Of a stretch of 64,000 nt of DNA, positions 33,793 to 44,919 are shown piece by piece. The DNA is from Oidiodendron maius Zn (taxonomy: Eukaryota; Ascomycota; Leotiomycetes; Myxotrichaceae), in the NCBI GenBank assembly GCA_000827325.1, contig KN832885.1, forward strand, positions 496,001-560,000, read 5' to 3'. Position 1 is the stretch's first letter, and each line of letters opens with the position of its first letter. The position numbers and the translations under genes were made by a program. The notes beneath the pieces are model-generated. The model worked only from the letters and a program-made list of their open reading frames with translations. It was not told the DNA's origin and made no database searches.

Positions 33793-34937
33793 ATCAAGTC
33801 AATTTCTACCCCAAAAGGGAACAAATTTGGAAAGCAGTTACAGAATCACTCGTGGTACTCTCGCAACGCAGTGAGATCAATACCAACTGCGGGCTCGAAT
33901 TATATTTGATTTTTGTAAGGCTATACGGCTTAACCTAGACACCACATCACAAAAGAGGAAGGGTGGTCACAAGCACTGCATATGCCATACTCAAACTGCA
34001 CACTGATGCGATAATGGTTTCCACTGGGCGTAGAAAGAAACAAACAGTAGCATGACTAGGCGTGTTGCGTCTTGATTGCTGTCAGTTCAAAGCCCTTGCG
34101 CGTGGTAAAAGTATCTGAGCTACCCAGTATTTATGATGGTCATCATTATGACCTGTAGCCCCGTTAAATGGTATGTTCTCTACACTCAGCATAAAACTAT
34201 TGTCTAAGAGGTTGTGGAAACGTTCGTCGAGGACAACCGCGCCATTAAGCTACGGGCCGAATGAGCGTCTCGCACAAAGGGTTGCTCGCCAGTCCCATTT
34301 CTACCGAAGCGGAGAGACTAAATCATCGTCGCAGGAAGAGATAATGAGATAGCTTAGCTGGCTTTGAGCTCAGTTCACATTTTGGGGCACCCTCCTATTT
34401 TTTTAATATTATATCGAGTGCCAAGGCTTCTGTCATACTATATAAAATCTACTTGAGAAGAATATAGAAATCTTCTATAGTTACACAAATCATAGACCCT
34501 AACTCTATACTATATACACACTTTAACAAGGGTTAGGTTTTATATTAATAAAAGTATCTAGAAATATTAATACTAAGTGAACGGCCCGATCCCTTACTAG
34601 GACATAGATTTAGGCATTATCGCTATGAAACATATGAGAATTATATATGGTAGTAAAAACAGCAATGGCCCTTATACCGTGTAATGTTGCCGTATTATAG
34701 CATCTCGGGAATGACCGACTGTGTTTCCTGTTAGCTTTGTATTGTTTCAAATTTTCCTTGTTGCTAGATTTGTGCTGTACGATTAAGAAGGTTGTGTTCT
34801 GCCAGCTCTGCGTTGCCGGTCTTGCTTTTTCAGGATAAGCTTTATTCTGCATTAAAAGATTCTATTTAAAGCAAAACTACAAGACCTTAATCAATACTAG
34901 TTTATATAGATCTGGAACGATCTACTAATCTAATATA
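33793..34937. other. Intergenic, 1.1 kb
   Basis: Downstream of both the terpene synthase and the convergent HET gene. AT-rich between about 34.38 and 34.6 kb. No gene, RNA or clear repeat is recognised. Confidence 0.55.
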
Positions 34938-36825
34938 TTAGGCAGTTATTTGACTTAAACAAACTATATCAAGACACAAATGTAGAGCATGCTCCAGCAT
35001 CCAGCTAAAATTTGCACCATGCTCCGGCACGCTAAAGAGGTACTTTTTAGTTAAAGCCTCATCGACCCTGTGCAATTCTGTCGCGGATTTATTGACAAAA
35101 GCCCTGCCAATAATATTATACCCGCCCTGCCGCGGACGAAGAAGAGCGGCAACATCACATCCTTGAAATTGACAAATGACGTCTCCTGCTTGCGCATTTA
35201 TGGGAGCATAACCAGTCTTGTGATTGTCTAGCTCGAATGTGAGATATTTGCCTTCTTCTTCCTTGCTAGGTAAAACTGAGATCTGGTGTGTTGGGCCGGC
35301 ATTTGCAATATTGATTGCTATAGACTGTTCTGCTACTTCTTGCGCTGTTGAGATATTAGCACGGATATATTGTAACCTTGCTCAGGTACTAACCCTTTAA
35401 AGCAAACGAGACATTTGAGTTTATAGAGGCGACCTTCTTCTTAACTTCAAGCACTTGAGGGCTCTCATGCGGTATCGAGCTGTTGAATTGCGGTAAAACT
35501 CTAGCTTTGTCCACAAGAGCAGGCGTGCCACTGGTAGGGTTGCCAAGATCCTTGATAGTTCCAGCACAGACTCCAAAGATGTGTATTAAATCTTTTCGGT
35601 CCTGAACTTTACAAAGTTGTGAGTTGTACGAGTCAGCCTTGTCGCGGAGTTCTGAAAATCTATTAAATGACCGCTGAAGGATCTGACTGAAGCGGACTAT
35701 CTTTTTGCTCGGACACCCTTGATGACCATTAGAGATACGATACTGGAAGATAACAGTATCAGCGTAGACCTCAAATAATGTCTTTGAGTAATCAATGGGC
35801 AGCTCGTCTTTCTGAGGATTAGTTGCTAGTCCAAGCAATGCGTAGACCTTATCTCGAGGGTCGCTGCATAGCGAATCTTCACAAGCTTCAATAAGCGCAG
35901 CCAGACTCTTCCTCTTTCTGCTCGCCTGGAAATCCATCAACCTGAAAGCTTGACTAGTCCGAATTTTTTCACAGCTTAACGTATAGGATTTCCGCTTCGC
36001 AAGCGGTAAGGAGTATATGAACTCCTTGTAATCTAGGAATTTTCTAAGAAATCCAAGGCAGGACCAGGGAACTGCTCTCCTGCCTAGAAGAATGGTGATT
36101 TTTTTTGCCAGTCCCATCTCCTGTACTATCCACATTCTGTACCAGTATGGTAGGTTACAGAGTTCCACAAATTTGGACAGGTCGCATCTATATAAATGCC
36201 TGGCAATTTGCATCGCTATTTCCCGGCGCAAATACATCGTCTTCTGACGTCCGATATGGATGGCGAAATGCTCGGCCCTCTCGGTTAGCTCGATTCCACC
36301 ATTCAACATGTTTTCTGTCGTTTCTTTACGCATCTGCATCAAATAAGACATCGCACCCTGGCTCTTCTTGTCGGACTCGCTATCGGTCCAGCCAAGCCAT
36401 ATAATGACCTTAACGGCAGTCTCGTAGATGCGACCCATGAGACGAACTTGATGATTTCGCTCTAAGATATTTCGCTGATCGATACATAGTGCATCAATCC
36501 ATATCCATGTTGTCTCTCTCTTCGAGGAGCCGGGTGGGGCTTTATTTGATGGGTCGCCAACACTGTAACCTCGCAAATGCCAAAGTGCTTGGAATAAATT
36601 TTGTCCAACCTCACATACCTGGCCGTCCAAGTGTATGCGAGATTTATGGCTTCCGTCGCCCCACACATAAGAAAGCGCCGTATATGACGGAGCTTCGCTG
36701 ATATTGAAATGTTCAAGCCTGCACTTTATTTGACCAGGAATTTTGTCATCGGCCTCAATCACTAAAAGCCTAATGGTATCGGGGCCATCGAGCGGCGAAT
36801 ATGAGTAATATGAAGATTGAGCCAT
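34938..36825 (-). CDS. Heterokaryon incompatibility (HET) domain protein
   Basis: Two exons (36825-35394, 35344-34938) give 612 aa. The ATG at 36825 is preceded in frame only by a TTG. The HET domain is N-terminal: 'TALSYVWGD' near residue 50, 'WIWIDALCIDQRN', 'QVRLMGRIYETAVKVIIWLG', and later 'YWYRMWIVQEMGLAKKITIL' and 'DPRDKVYALLGLA' (about 330). Exon 2 supplies the usual C-terminal segment, 'AGDVICQFQGCDVAALLRP' with 'GYNIIGRAFV', so the gene looks complete. The 49-nt intron has donor GTTAGT and ends CTCAACAG. It differs in architecture from the HET protein at 8.6 kb, which has a Cys-rich N-terminal part before its HET domain. A role in non-self recognition or programmed cell death is the family expectation. 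No partner gene is adjacent. Confidence 0.92.
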
Positions 36826-38130
36826 CAAAATGCAGTGTGCAATCTGGATTGCAATAGGAAAATCTCACTCCGATAAAATTGGAGAATGTTAACGGGCATC
36901 ATTGGCAGCTTATATCCTGTAGATACTCGGCTGTGTAGCCTGCATCCCTGTTAATGAACTTTCCTCCTGCCTTTTCTGGTGGTAGGTATATTAATAGTAT
37001 AAACACACAAGGAACTCTGGGTAGGGAGCAAAGGGAAAAAGGTCCAAATATCTCCTCCTAGTAGAGTTCATATAATATATTGACTGTATTAGGGCTTCAG
37101 GCACATTTACACATACTACACATCTGCCTATAAGGTAACTAGGTGGGAGCCTATTTGGTGACTCAATTAAGTGTGTAGTATTAAGCATAAAAGGCTCTAG
37201 TTCTCCTGAATCTCTTCTTACCTTAGTTGTCTCTGCATCATTCAATAGTCAATATAACTGAGTTTCACCTTGATATCCGACTACAACCTGTGTACCTATA
37301 TTGCCTCTGTTCAAGATAATAGAGTCGAATATGTCGCTCCGAGACACTAGGTAGCCCCTGCTCTATCAAAGGAGGCCTTCCAGCTCAGCTTCGGCTCAGG
37401 TTTACTCAGGCCTGCTCACCCTGTTGACAAACTTACTAGAAATTATCAAGTTTTAACCAGAGGCCCGAAAACCCCCCTCTTTCCCAGATAAAAGATACTC
37501 TACGTGACGTCGGTATATGGGGATTTGGGTCAAGGGGTGCGAAAGCTGGAGATTCGTTATGCCTATTCGAAGGCGGAAGGGTGCCATACGTTCTCCGCCC
37601 AAAAAACAAGTAAAGACATATATATATTGATTAGTGCCTTAATTTCTGGTGTTATGGACGGCCAGCTTATGCGTCCTAAGTTTTGCGAGAGCTTCGAAAT
37701 AATTGGCATAATCTAGTTTTTATGTCGGTAAAGCAGTCAAGTTCTGCACTGATGGTGTTCATCTCGCCGGCATGGTCAAGGCCGACTCGATGGCGGTAAA
37801 AGAGCTGGAAGTGCAAGTGATGGGGATGAGGAATATGGTGCTGAGGTCCGAGCGTCCTTCTATATCTTGACGTGTCTTCATACCTTGTACGTAACTCATC
37901 TATTATGCCCATTGTCTCTTTAGGACGGTTTTATAAAGGGTGCAAGGCTCTTTAATGGCACGATTTGTTCTTTCGAAAGGCCTGTTGCAGATTTAATTTT
38001 ATAACCATGCTCAGGAGAAAAAGTCTTATTCTCAGGACTATATATCTTTATTTTGAAAACTATATAGTCGTCATGCAGATATTATAAGCAGCTCGGTATA
38101 CAGATTTTCTCAGAATATTATGCTTTATGT
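36826..38130. other. Intergenic, 1.3 kb
   Basis: Contains a CTCAG-rich array at about 37379-37421 (GGCTCAGG, CTCAGGCC, TGCTCACC) related to that at 22.98 kb. A 78-codon ATG frame on the minus strand (37676-37912, His-rich middle) and a 70-codon plus-strand frame at 37504 have no recognisable domain. Confidence 0.5.
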
Positions 38131-39320
38131 CTAATTGACTTGATCGGCGAACGACAAACTAGGGTTTGCCTGATTCCAAATCATGTATTTGGAGATATAA
38201 AATGGCAGGCCGGCATTTCCTCTCCCGCTAACAACATTCATCCAAGTGTAGCAGGTTCCTGACGAAGCATCGCCGTTCTTTAGATTTGCTCCGGGAATGC
38301 TTACAGTAGTCGGACCGCCAATTGTACTAGGGAACACAAATTCAAGGTCTGGAAGCGTGGATCCGCATGGATATTGGCACGAGGCAGCGTTGGAGCCCGG
38401 AACAAGGGCCCAGTAGGCATTAGCCACGTCCGCTGAGACTGATAGAGATGAGGTGCCCGAGTCGAAGTCTAGGTCGATAGCGTCGGCACTAAAAACATTC
38501 CCCCCAGAGCCAAATTTCACTCCTTGAGTGACCCACTGGCCCTCATTCCCAGAGCTAGTGTTAGCAATGGGTATCTCCGTCAGGTCGCCAGTGTACTGCG
38601 AGGTGTCGGCATAGCCGAAGTTAACGAAGCCACTGCTGTTCAACTTGAATGAGGTTCCAAAGATTGGGTCTGGCACATAAGGCTCAAGGCATTCCATGAA
38701 GGTGCATTGGGGGGTGGGTCGAATCGAATTCTCGACTCCAAAGCCCAAGCCTACAGGGCCATCAGTGTCGCGAGTGCCACTGCCGCCTCCACCGTATCTC
38801 AAGGAATTACAGACTCCAAATGGCATGTCGGGAATCGTTGCTCCACCAATGTCGACAGTATCCTTGCCAGCAGGTCCTGAAGCCCCGGATCCATCTGCAT
38901 AGCCAAGGCTAAATGTGTAGCCATCGATAGCTTGATATGTTGAACTTGAGCTTGGATCATAGATAGTTCCTGTTGTTATTGTTGACTGCTGATCAGATGG
39001 CATCAACGTGCTCGCGGTCCATCTAATCGATACGCATTAGCCTGTCTTGCTTCAATAGAAACTCCATGCACCTACATATCGGACGAGCCGGTATCAATAT
39101 TTAGGAAGAGCTGCTGGCCTCCTATCAGTACAGGGAGAACCCAACCGCCGCCATCAAAGTTTGCGTAGACTGCTCCAGTTTCCTGGTCAATGGTAGCATT
39201 GCGAGGTATAAAACGATGTGCCTCAGCCCGGATGCCTCTCTTCACAATGTGTGTAGCCGGGGCAGCCAGTGCCGGTGCGGCCAAAAGCACAGAGGTCAAA
39301 ACAGATACAAGGACAATCAT
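38131..39320 (-). CDS. Secreted pepsin-like aspartic protease (A1)
   Basis: Two exons (39320-39076, 39022-38131) give 378 aa. The start at 39320 gives a clean signal peptide (MIVLVSVLTSVLLAAPALA), then a short propeptide with a Lys-Arg site. The first catalytic motif DTGSSDIW is split by the intron. The flap region is 'FSLGYADGSGASG' and the second catalytic motif is DSGTSS in 'DLDFDSGTSSLSV'. A disulphide pair is likely from Cys in 'CQYPCGS' and 'SGTCYTW'. The C-terminus 'YMIWNQANPSLSFAD' is typical of the family, though the usual 'GD.F' before it reads 'GLPFY'. It should be an acid endoprotease secreted for nutrient acquisition or host interaction. A second A1 protease lies 11 kb away. Confidence 0.9.
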
Positions 39321-40100
39321 GATGAGAGCGTATATTAGTCTGGTCTTCGCACGCACGATGGCTGGTTTGCAAGTGAGAAGAGCTTCGGGGTATTATATCC
39401 CTCTCCATCCCCGCTCGCTTTATTGTTGTATGCTGGCATCTACGTACAAAATATGGCGCAGCCGTTCTAGACCAGCATATTGATGTTCAGGTACGAATTT
39501 CAGGGGATAACTTGCCGAGCACAGTCAGGCCAACCTTAAAATGCAAGGAAACGCCGATGTTTGGACTATACCCCAGCATGTTCTGTCGAGTTGTAAACTA
39601 GATTCATGCAGCTCATTCGCCACAGCCACTACTCTTACAGGGCCAGTTTTGGGTATGAGATGAGAGGGTGAAGGAACGATGATCATGATCATGCGGCTGC
39701 ATATAACGCGGGGATAAGCGGCATAAAACGGACCGAAGGGTGTAAGTCTGCCTCGAAGGATTCACCGGCTTGCCCAATCCTGACCATCAGACAGCACTAA
39801 CAAGGAAGGTGATCCAGGCACTCGTATGACTCCCGTCATCATGCCGGCTGATAGGATTACGATAACATCGGTATTCCGGATATCATTGGCAACCTTAGCA
39901 AAGAAAGCCTTCCAATTCCCGACTTGGGCTTTTTTGCGTATGGGTTTGTAGGTATGTGCCTCAGCGCCGTGGAGTGATCTCGCCACCGTTTTTGCCTGGA
40001 TTCCAGACCATTTTGAGAAATTAACCCCCAAGAACCGCACAATGAGAAAATCCTTAGAACACGAGCATCTAGTAAGCGAATACCTTCGCGATAATCTGTA
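39321..40100. other. Intergenic, 0.8 kb
   Basis: A 92-codon minus-strand frame at 39762-40040 lacks an ATG start and a known domain. Nothing else is supportable. Confidence 0.5.
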
Positions 40101-40922
40101 TTATACATAAACCGTCCCAGCCAAAATCATCTGCCCCCAAAAATAGAGCCCCCATCCCATTGTCATTCTGACCCAGGACTGTCGCCTTATATCGACTTTC
40201 TTGGCACCTAAGTGCATATTACCCTTCCCAAACGCATCGTATGCGACAAAAGCATCGCTAATGACAAACATAGTAGCTCCAAGGAACCGCTGATGTTGGA
40301 AGCTAGACGCCGGGACAATGGTGGCTGCGGATACTGCCAACATCATGCTGATGATAATCACGTAGATAGAAACTAGCGGCAGCATATCACTAGGCATAGA
40401 GAGATTGAGAAAATTGCTCCATCGTGAAGGGGTTCGCGCGGGGTAAATGGCGCCTAGCCAATTTGCGGCTGCGATCGATACGACGAAGGTGCTTGCGAAT
40501 ACCGGCCAGGAAACTTCCTCGGAGTTCTGGAGGAATGCAGCAGTGTAGCATATGTGTGCGGCTGCGAACGCAAGTACTCCAATTTTGAAGGTTGTGGATA
40601 TTGTTTCTTTTTTCGGGGATGCGCGGCTACTGGTTCCTTTGCCAGAAACGCTAGGAGCGTCGAAATATTCGGTTCGTGAAGGAATTAAGCATATGTCGCC
40701 GACGAAAGAGAACAGAAGACCAAACGTAATGAGGCGATGGTACTCTGACCACTCTGCAGATATGAATGGCCCACTGAGGAATGCAATGGAGGACAGAATC
40801 TTGAATATAGCGTGGCCAGCATGGACAGAATTGGCCTCAGAAAGGACTAGGAGAGGCAGAGATACTAACAGCAGGTAAACGGCAGGAGTTGGGGGAAGTG
40901 CCAGATCCGGGGCAGATAACAT
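40101..40922 (-). CDS. YhhN/TMEM86-family membrane protein (lysoplasmalogenase-like)
   Basis: Single exon, 273 aa, starting at an ATG at 40922. About eight hydrophobic segments are visible. Family landmarks are 'YHRLITFGLLFSFVGDICLI' (the conserved Asp of the YhhN family), 'FAAAHICYTAAFL' (conserved His), 'DMLPLVSIYVIIISMMLAVS' and 'FLGATMFVISDAFVAYDAFG' (second conserved Asp), with 'YFWGQMILA' at the end. TMEM86 proteins cleave the vinyl-ether bond of lysoplasmalogens in animals. Their role in fungi, which mostly lack plasmalogens, is unclear, so only the family is asserted. The loop between helices 3 and 4 carries a Ser/Lys-rich insertion of about 25 residues. There is no functional link to the neighbours. 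Confidence 0.88.
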   Translation of the reverse strand: MLSAPDLALPPTPAVYLLLVSLPLLVLSEANSVHAGHAIFKILSSIAFLSGPFISAEWSEYHRLITFGLLFSFVGDICLIPSRTEYFDAPSVSGKGTSSRASPKKETISTTFKIGVLAFAAAHICYTAAFLQNSEEVSWPVFASTFVVSIAAANWLGAIYPARTPSRWSNFLNLSMPSDMLPLVSIYVIIISMMLAVSAATIVPASSFQHQRFLGATMFVISDAFVAYDAFGKGNMHLGAKKVDIRRQSWVRMTMGWGLYFWGQMILAGTVYV

Positions 40923-41155
40923 GGTTATTCCGATCTCATAATCTTGCTAGTAGGTGAACGATATATACAAGTACAGTTCCTCGGGAAATAGACGCATGTA
41001 TATGTAGTTTGCCACGGTTGTCACATGTCAAGCGGCAACAGTGCGGACTGTAAAACCTCCACTTAGTCACGAAACTAACTGCGAATGGGGTGGGCACGGT
41101 AAAGCACACAAAATCAGCCATGAAATAAAATGGTTTCGTGAGTCTAGATATACAA

Positions 41156-42526
41156 TTATTGAACACCAATGGTCTGGCACTCAGATCTCACTCTCTCTAT
41201 GCACCATGCAATAGCGCACGACTCTTTTGTGGTCAGATCAGAACTTTCGCTTCGGCCTTCGGATATCATCTTGATAAACTCGGCCAATTCGTACCGAAGT
41301 CCATCTCCCTCCATGAGGGTGCTAAAGTTTCTGTATTTAGTCGCATCCTCGAATCTCAGTTGAAATGATGTCATAATCCACCATGGTGCGGGTACATATA
41401 TATATCCCTTTGTTCCAGCTATGACGAGATCACCTTCAGCCTTGGCACCGAGAGCAACAGTCCCGGTGGCCATGGCTCCGTCTGTTAGAATATCGATTCG
41501 AGATAGTATATCGATTCCAGTCTCTGAATGACGAATTGATTTCGAGCTCACAGAATCAATGGCCCCATGCCCAAGAAGCTTCACAATTGCAAGTAGTGGG
41601 TAACTGGCCAGCTCTGTGATGCTTCCTCCAGCTTGTTCCGCGTCGTACTCTCTCCCAGTTGGAGATCTCAGCATTGTGCATGTCGCCGAAATAGAGCATA
41701 TTTTGCCAATGTCTCCGCTCTGGGCAACAGCGACCATTTGTCGAAAGCCAGGAAGGAAAGCTGTCTTTATGGCCTCAAGAAGGACCACACCCTGCTCAGA
41801 GGCCAATTTGTACAGCGTCTCCGCTTCTTGGCGGGTGAAGCACAGGGGCTTTTCACATAATACATGCTTTCCAGACATTAGAGCCGCTGTAACGTGAGGG
41901 ACGTGAGTTAGGTGTGGCGATGCAATGTAAACGGCGTCAACTGTATCCAATAACTCTTCAATGGACTCGAAAATGTGCAGAATACCAGACCTGGACGCAA
42001 ATTCAGTTGCCGATGATAATAATCGCGAGTAAACTGCTTCCACCCTGACACCGCTGACAAATTTAGCCTCTTGTACGAATCTTTGAGCAATTCGACCACA
42101 TCCTACTATGCCTAGCCGGAGCTCTCCTCGTAGCTGAGTACTTGAGACTCCCGCCGTTCGTTCAAGGTAGACAACTTCACAGTGATTTGCCAGGTAATCA
42201 AATGACCCAGTCCAATCAGACCCAATAGCAAAGATATCAATCTTATATTTACTGATATCGTGGACCTTTTGGCCTTGATACTCCTCGATGATTATCTGAT
42301 CTGCCAAGCCGGAGTTCTGGACGCCTTCAATGCGCTCCATTAACGGTTGGCGAACATTGAGCTTGCCACGGGCAGCATCAAAACTGTCACTGGTTATGGC
42401 AACTATGAGATGGGATCCAAGCTCGCGTGCGCGTTGAAGAAGCTTCTGGTGTCCCTCGTGGAACAAATCGAAAGTACCGTACGTTATACAGCGTTTACCA
42501 GTTATCGGCAAGCCATTTGTGGCCAT
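41156..42526 (-). CDS. Fusion protein: glycerol-phosphate-type cytidylyltransferase + Gfo/Idh/MocA oxidoreductase
   Basis: Single exon, 456 aa from the ATG at 42526 (the open frame extends further but without ATG). Residues about 10-135 form a nucleotidyltransferase of the TagD/CTP:glycerol-3-phosphate type: 'YGTFDLFHEGHQKLLQRAREL' contains the HxGH nucleotide-binding motif, and 'RTAGVSSTQLRG' matches the RTxGxSTT motif. From about residue 138 a Rossmann domain begins: 'LRLGIVGCGRIAQRFV' (GxGxxA), 'VDAVYIASPHLTHVPHVTAAL' and 'GKHVLCEKPLCFT' (the EKP motif of the Gfo/Idh/MocA family). The reaction is presumably nucleotide activation of a small polyol phosphate coupled to oxidation or reduction of a sugar-like substrate. 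Such fusions are known mainly from bacterial polysaccharide loci. The lack of introns is compatible with transfer from bacteria but does not prove it. Confidence 0.88.
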   Translation of the reverse strand: MATNGLPITGKRCITYGTFDLFHEGHQKLLQRARELGSHLIVAITSDSFDAARGKLNVRQPLMERIEGVQNSGLADQIIIEEYQGQKVHDISKYKIDIFAIGSDWTGSFDYLANHCEVVYLERTAGVSSTQLRGELRLGIVGCGRIAQRFVQEAKFVSGVRVEAVYSRLLSSATEFASRSGILHIFESIEELLDTVDAVYIASPHLTHVPHVTAALMSGKHVLCEKPLCFTRQEAETLYKLASEQGVVLLEAIKTAFLPGFRQMVAVAQSGDIGKICSISATCTMLRSPTGREYDAEQAGGSITELASYPLLAIVKLLGHGAIDSVSSKSIRHSETGIDILSRIDILTDGAMATGTVALGAKAEGDLVIAGTKGYIYVPAPWWIMTSFQLRFEDATKYRNFSTLMEGDGLRYELAEFIKMISEGRSESSDLTTKESCAIAWCIERVRSECQTIGVQ

Positions 42527-43156
42527 TAGCGAGCAAAGGATCTGATCCGCCAAAGTAAGAGAGAAAAAATCAAGAAATGGGGCGGATGAAATCGTTGTAA
42601 GAAGCACAACTTTTGGGGGATATTGTAAAATATCCTCGATGGAAAAGTATTAAGCGTCGCAATAGAACTGAAATTCCAAGCAATCTAACTAATGTATTGT
42701 TACGTACAATAAATATCATGTACTGCCACGTCATACTGTCCAAAGATAAATCAGGAAACTCTAGTCTTACTTAGTTCAAGCTGTTGTTTCAAGTGAGTCC
42801 AATGATCGCGTTCGGAGAGGCGAGAAGATGTGCAATCGGCACTCTGCTAGCCAACCGGATGTTGGTGAGACATTTCATATATGCATCAATCGACGCTCAG
42901 CAGCCCGAAATAAATAAGTTTATTTAATTGGACTAGACTTCAGATCTACAGAATTGATAAATAAAACCACAATAACAAAATGATTTAGTACTCTGAATAA
43001 TCCAAGGGGTTATTGTTAACATCTCCGGAAATTCTTTCGAAGCTTCCGGGCGACACGGGGTATTATGTTACCTGAAACGGGATATTTGAACTATAGTGCG
43101 TAAGGCTTTATTCATTGTGAAGCACTCTCTATTCAAGTACTCTTTCAGGCGGAAGG
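42527..43156. other. Intergenic, 0.6 kb
   Basis: Upstream of the fusion gene and downstream of the SDR gene. AT-rich near 42.9 kb; no feature recognised. Confidence 0.55.
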
Positions 43157-44144
43157 TTAATATGAGCTCGGGTGAATACTCAAAACGCCTCCATCAACAA
43201 CACAAACACTCCCGTTACAATACCCTCCAGCTTTGCTCGCCAAATATAGAATTGTTCCCGCCATCTCTTCTTCGGCTCCGATTCGCTGAGCTGGTGCCAA
43301 AGATTTCGGCATCTCACCTCCAGTGTGCTCGAAGTTTTTAATCAGAGGCGCTGTTATGCGCGACGGAAACCCTAAGACTTTGCATTAGTGTTGCAATTCG
43401 AGAGGAGTGGACGAGCGAAAATGGGAAGGGAATACGAACAACCGGGAGCGATGATATTAGAGCGGATATCCCACGGCACCAGAGCAGTGGCTAAATGCTT
43501 CATCATATGTGTTGTAGCTGCTTTACTCGCATTATACACGAAGTCGCCGTAGCCTCGAAAGAAACCCCCAGCACTACTCACAGTCACCACCTGGCTTTTT
43601 GGCAGCTTTGTCTGCATTTTATTTCCGGCGTCTAGAAGTTCGAGAAAGGCGAAGGTGGTATTAAAGACTGCAAGTGTATTCAGATTAAAGACAGCGGCAT
43701 GATCAGGTGTTTGGAGCGTGTTGAAGTAGTACTCCCGCACCTCTTGGATGGTTGATTCGGCTGTAGGCTGTGGGACAGGAACTGGTGCGGCCATTCCAGC
43801 ATTATTCACCAGCAGGTTGATATATCCTCGCTCTTTGGTAATTTGATCAACTGTTGACTGGAGTTGGGTTTTCGAGGTTACGTCGCACAAGATGGGATGT
43901 AAATTTTCTACGCCCTTAAATCAGGAATTAGTAAGGCGGTTTTCAAAAGAGGAAGGAAGTATACGGCCTGTTTTGCAATTTGCTCGATGCCATCTTTTTC
44001 AATGTCAAGTATATAGACTGCAGAAGCCCCATTTGCGGCGAGCGCTTTAGCAATCATTGCCCCAATCCCCGATCCAGCTCCGGTCACTACCGCTATTAAC
44101 CCCTCAACAGGGAATAGACTCTGGGCTGAGAAATTGGAGGACAT
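43157..44144 (-). CDS. Short-chain dehydrogenase/reductase (SDR)
   Basis: Three exons (44144-43965, 43914-43443, 43371-43157) give 288 aa. The cofactor-binding motif is TGAGSGIG at about residues 21-28, 'CDVTS' marks the second Rossmann Asp, NNAG follows, and the catalytic site is 'VTVSSAGG...YNASK' (Ser, Tyr, Lys). Without the 71-nt second intron the frame would stop after 'IIAPG'. With it, the protein continues 'FPSRITAPLI' and ends with the usual 'AGGYCNGSVCVVDGG' C-terminus, so the gene is complete. It is a classical NAD(P)H-dependent SDR with a large insertion between NNAG and the catalytic Ser. The substrate is unknown. It is not obviously part of a pathway with the neighbouring fusion enzyme. 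Confidence 0.92.
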
Positions 44145-44919
44145 TTTGAAAATTAGGTGAGACTTTGTTGTAAGATAGAGAGAAAGTGAATCTGCTTAGC
44201 ACTCTATTGTAAAAGATTACGACTTGTGGTATAATTGTGAAAGTGTTACTGTACGTACAGAGGCATCAGGCAGATGGTAACGCGTTGCCCCTGTTCCAAG
44301 CACCCGGCCCCTTCCATGTGGGGACGAAATCATCGCGGCGCCGCATTACTCGCCTGTTTATCTCCAGATTTAGAAGTATTCTGGCTGCGGATGTGCGGTA
44401 GGTTTCTTTTTGACACGAGGCACCAAAGGATTACGCATATAAGGTAAGTAGGATTCTAGATCTATAAATATTCTATAATTAGTTATAATATTATATTAAC
44501 TAGGTTAACTACCTACATACTTTAATATAGTACCCCTAATTAGGCTAGTGGCTCACTTAGTTAATAGATCAGTTAGCCAACGTAGAGCTGATATAGGCGT
44601 CCGCGAAGACGCGTCAGTAAGCGAGCCCGAGGTTTACCTCTCTCTCTCTCTTTCTATATATAATAGCTGTGCGGCCACGCAACCTTCTTCTTCTCGACCT
44701 AGCCTAGTAATTTTCCAATACAACCGTATATTGACCCTGCACTTTGTGTTCGTAACACTCGGATATACAAGGAGTAGACTACTCTTAGAAGTACACTAGT
44801 GAGAGACCTAGGCTTAGACTTGACGCTCTTTCGGGAGGTGGGATGAGGGGCAGTAGTGTAACGGCCTCGTATGGCACACGGCTATGAGGTCTGTGTATAT
44901 GTAATATGTTTTATACTGG
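44145..44919. other. Intergenic, 0.8 kb, possibly repeat-derived
   Basis: Contains a CT-dinucleotide run (about 44639-44652) followed by TATATATAA and 5'-LTR-like spacing, but no matching terminal repeat or primer-binding site was found. I see no gene. Confidence 0.4.

Noticed and set aside
37676-37912. 78-codon ATG frame on the minus strand with a His-rich middle
   Set aside because: No signal peptide, domain or conserved motif. A frame this short can occur by chance.
44400-44880. Possible solo LTR (CT-rich run followed by TATATATAA and a polypyrimidine stretch)
   Set aside because: No defined ends, no flanking duplication and no second copy seen in the window, so it is not supportable as an LTR.
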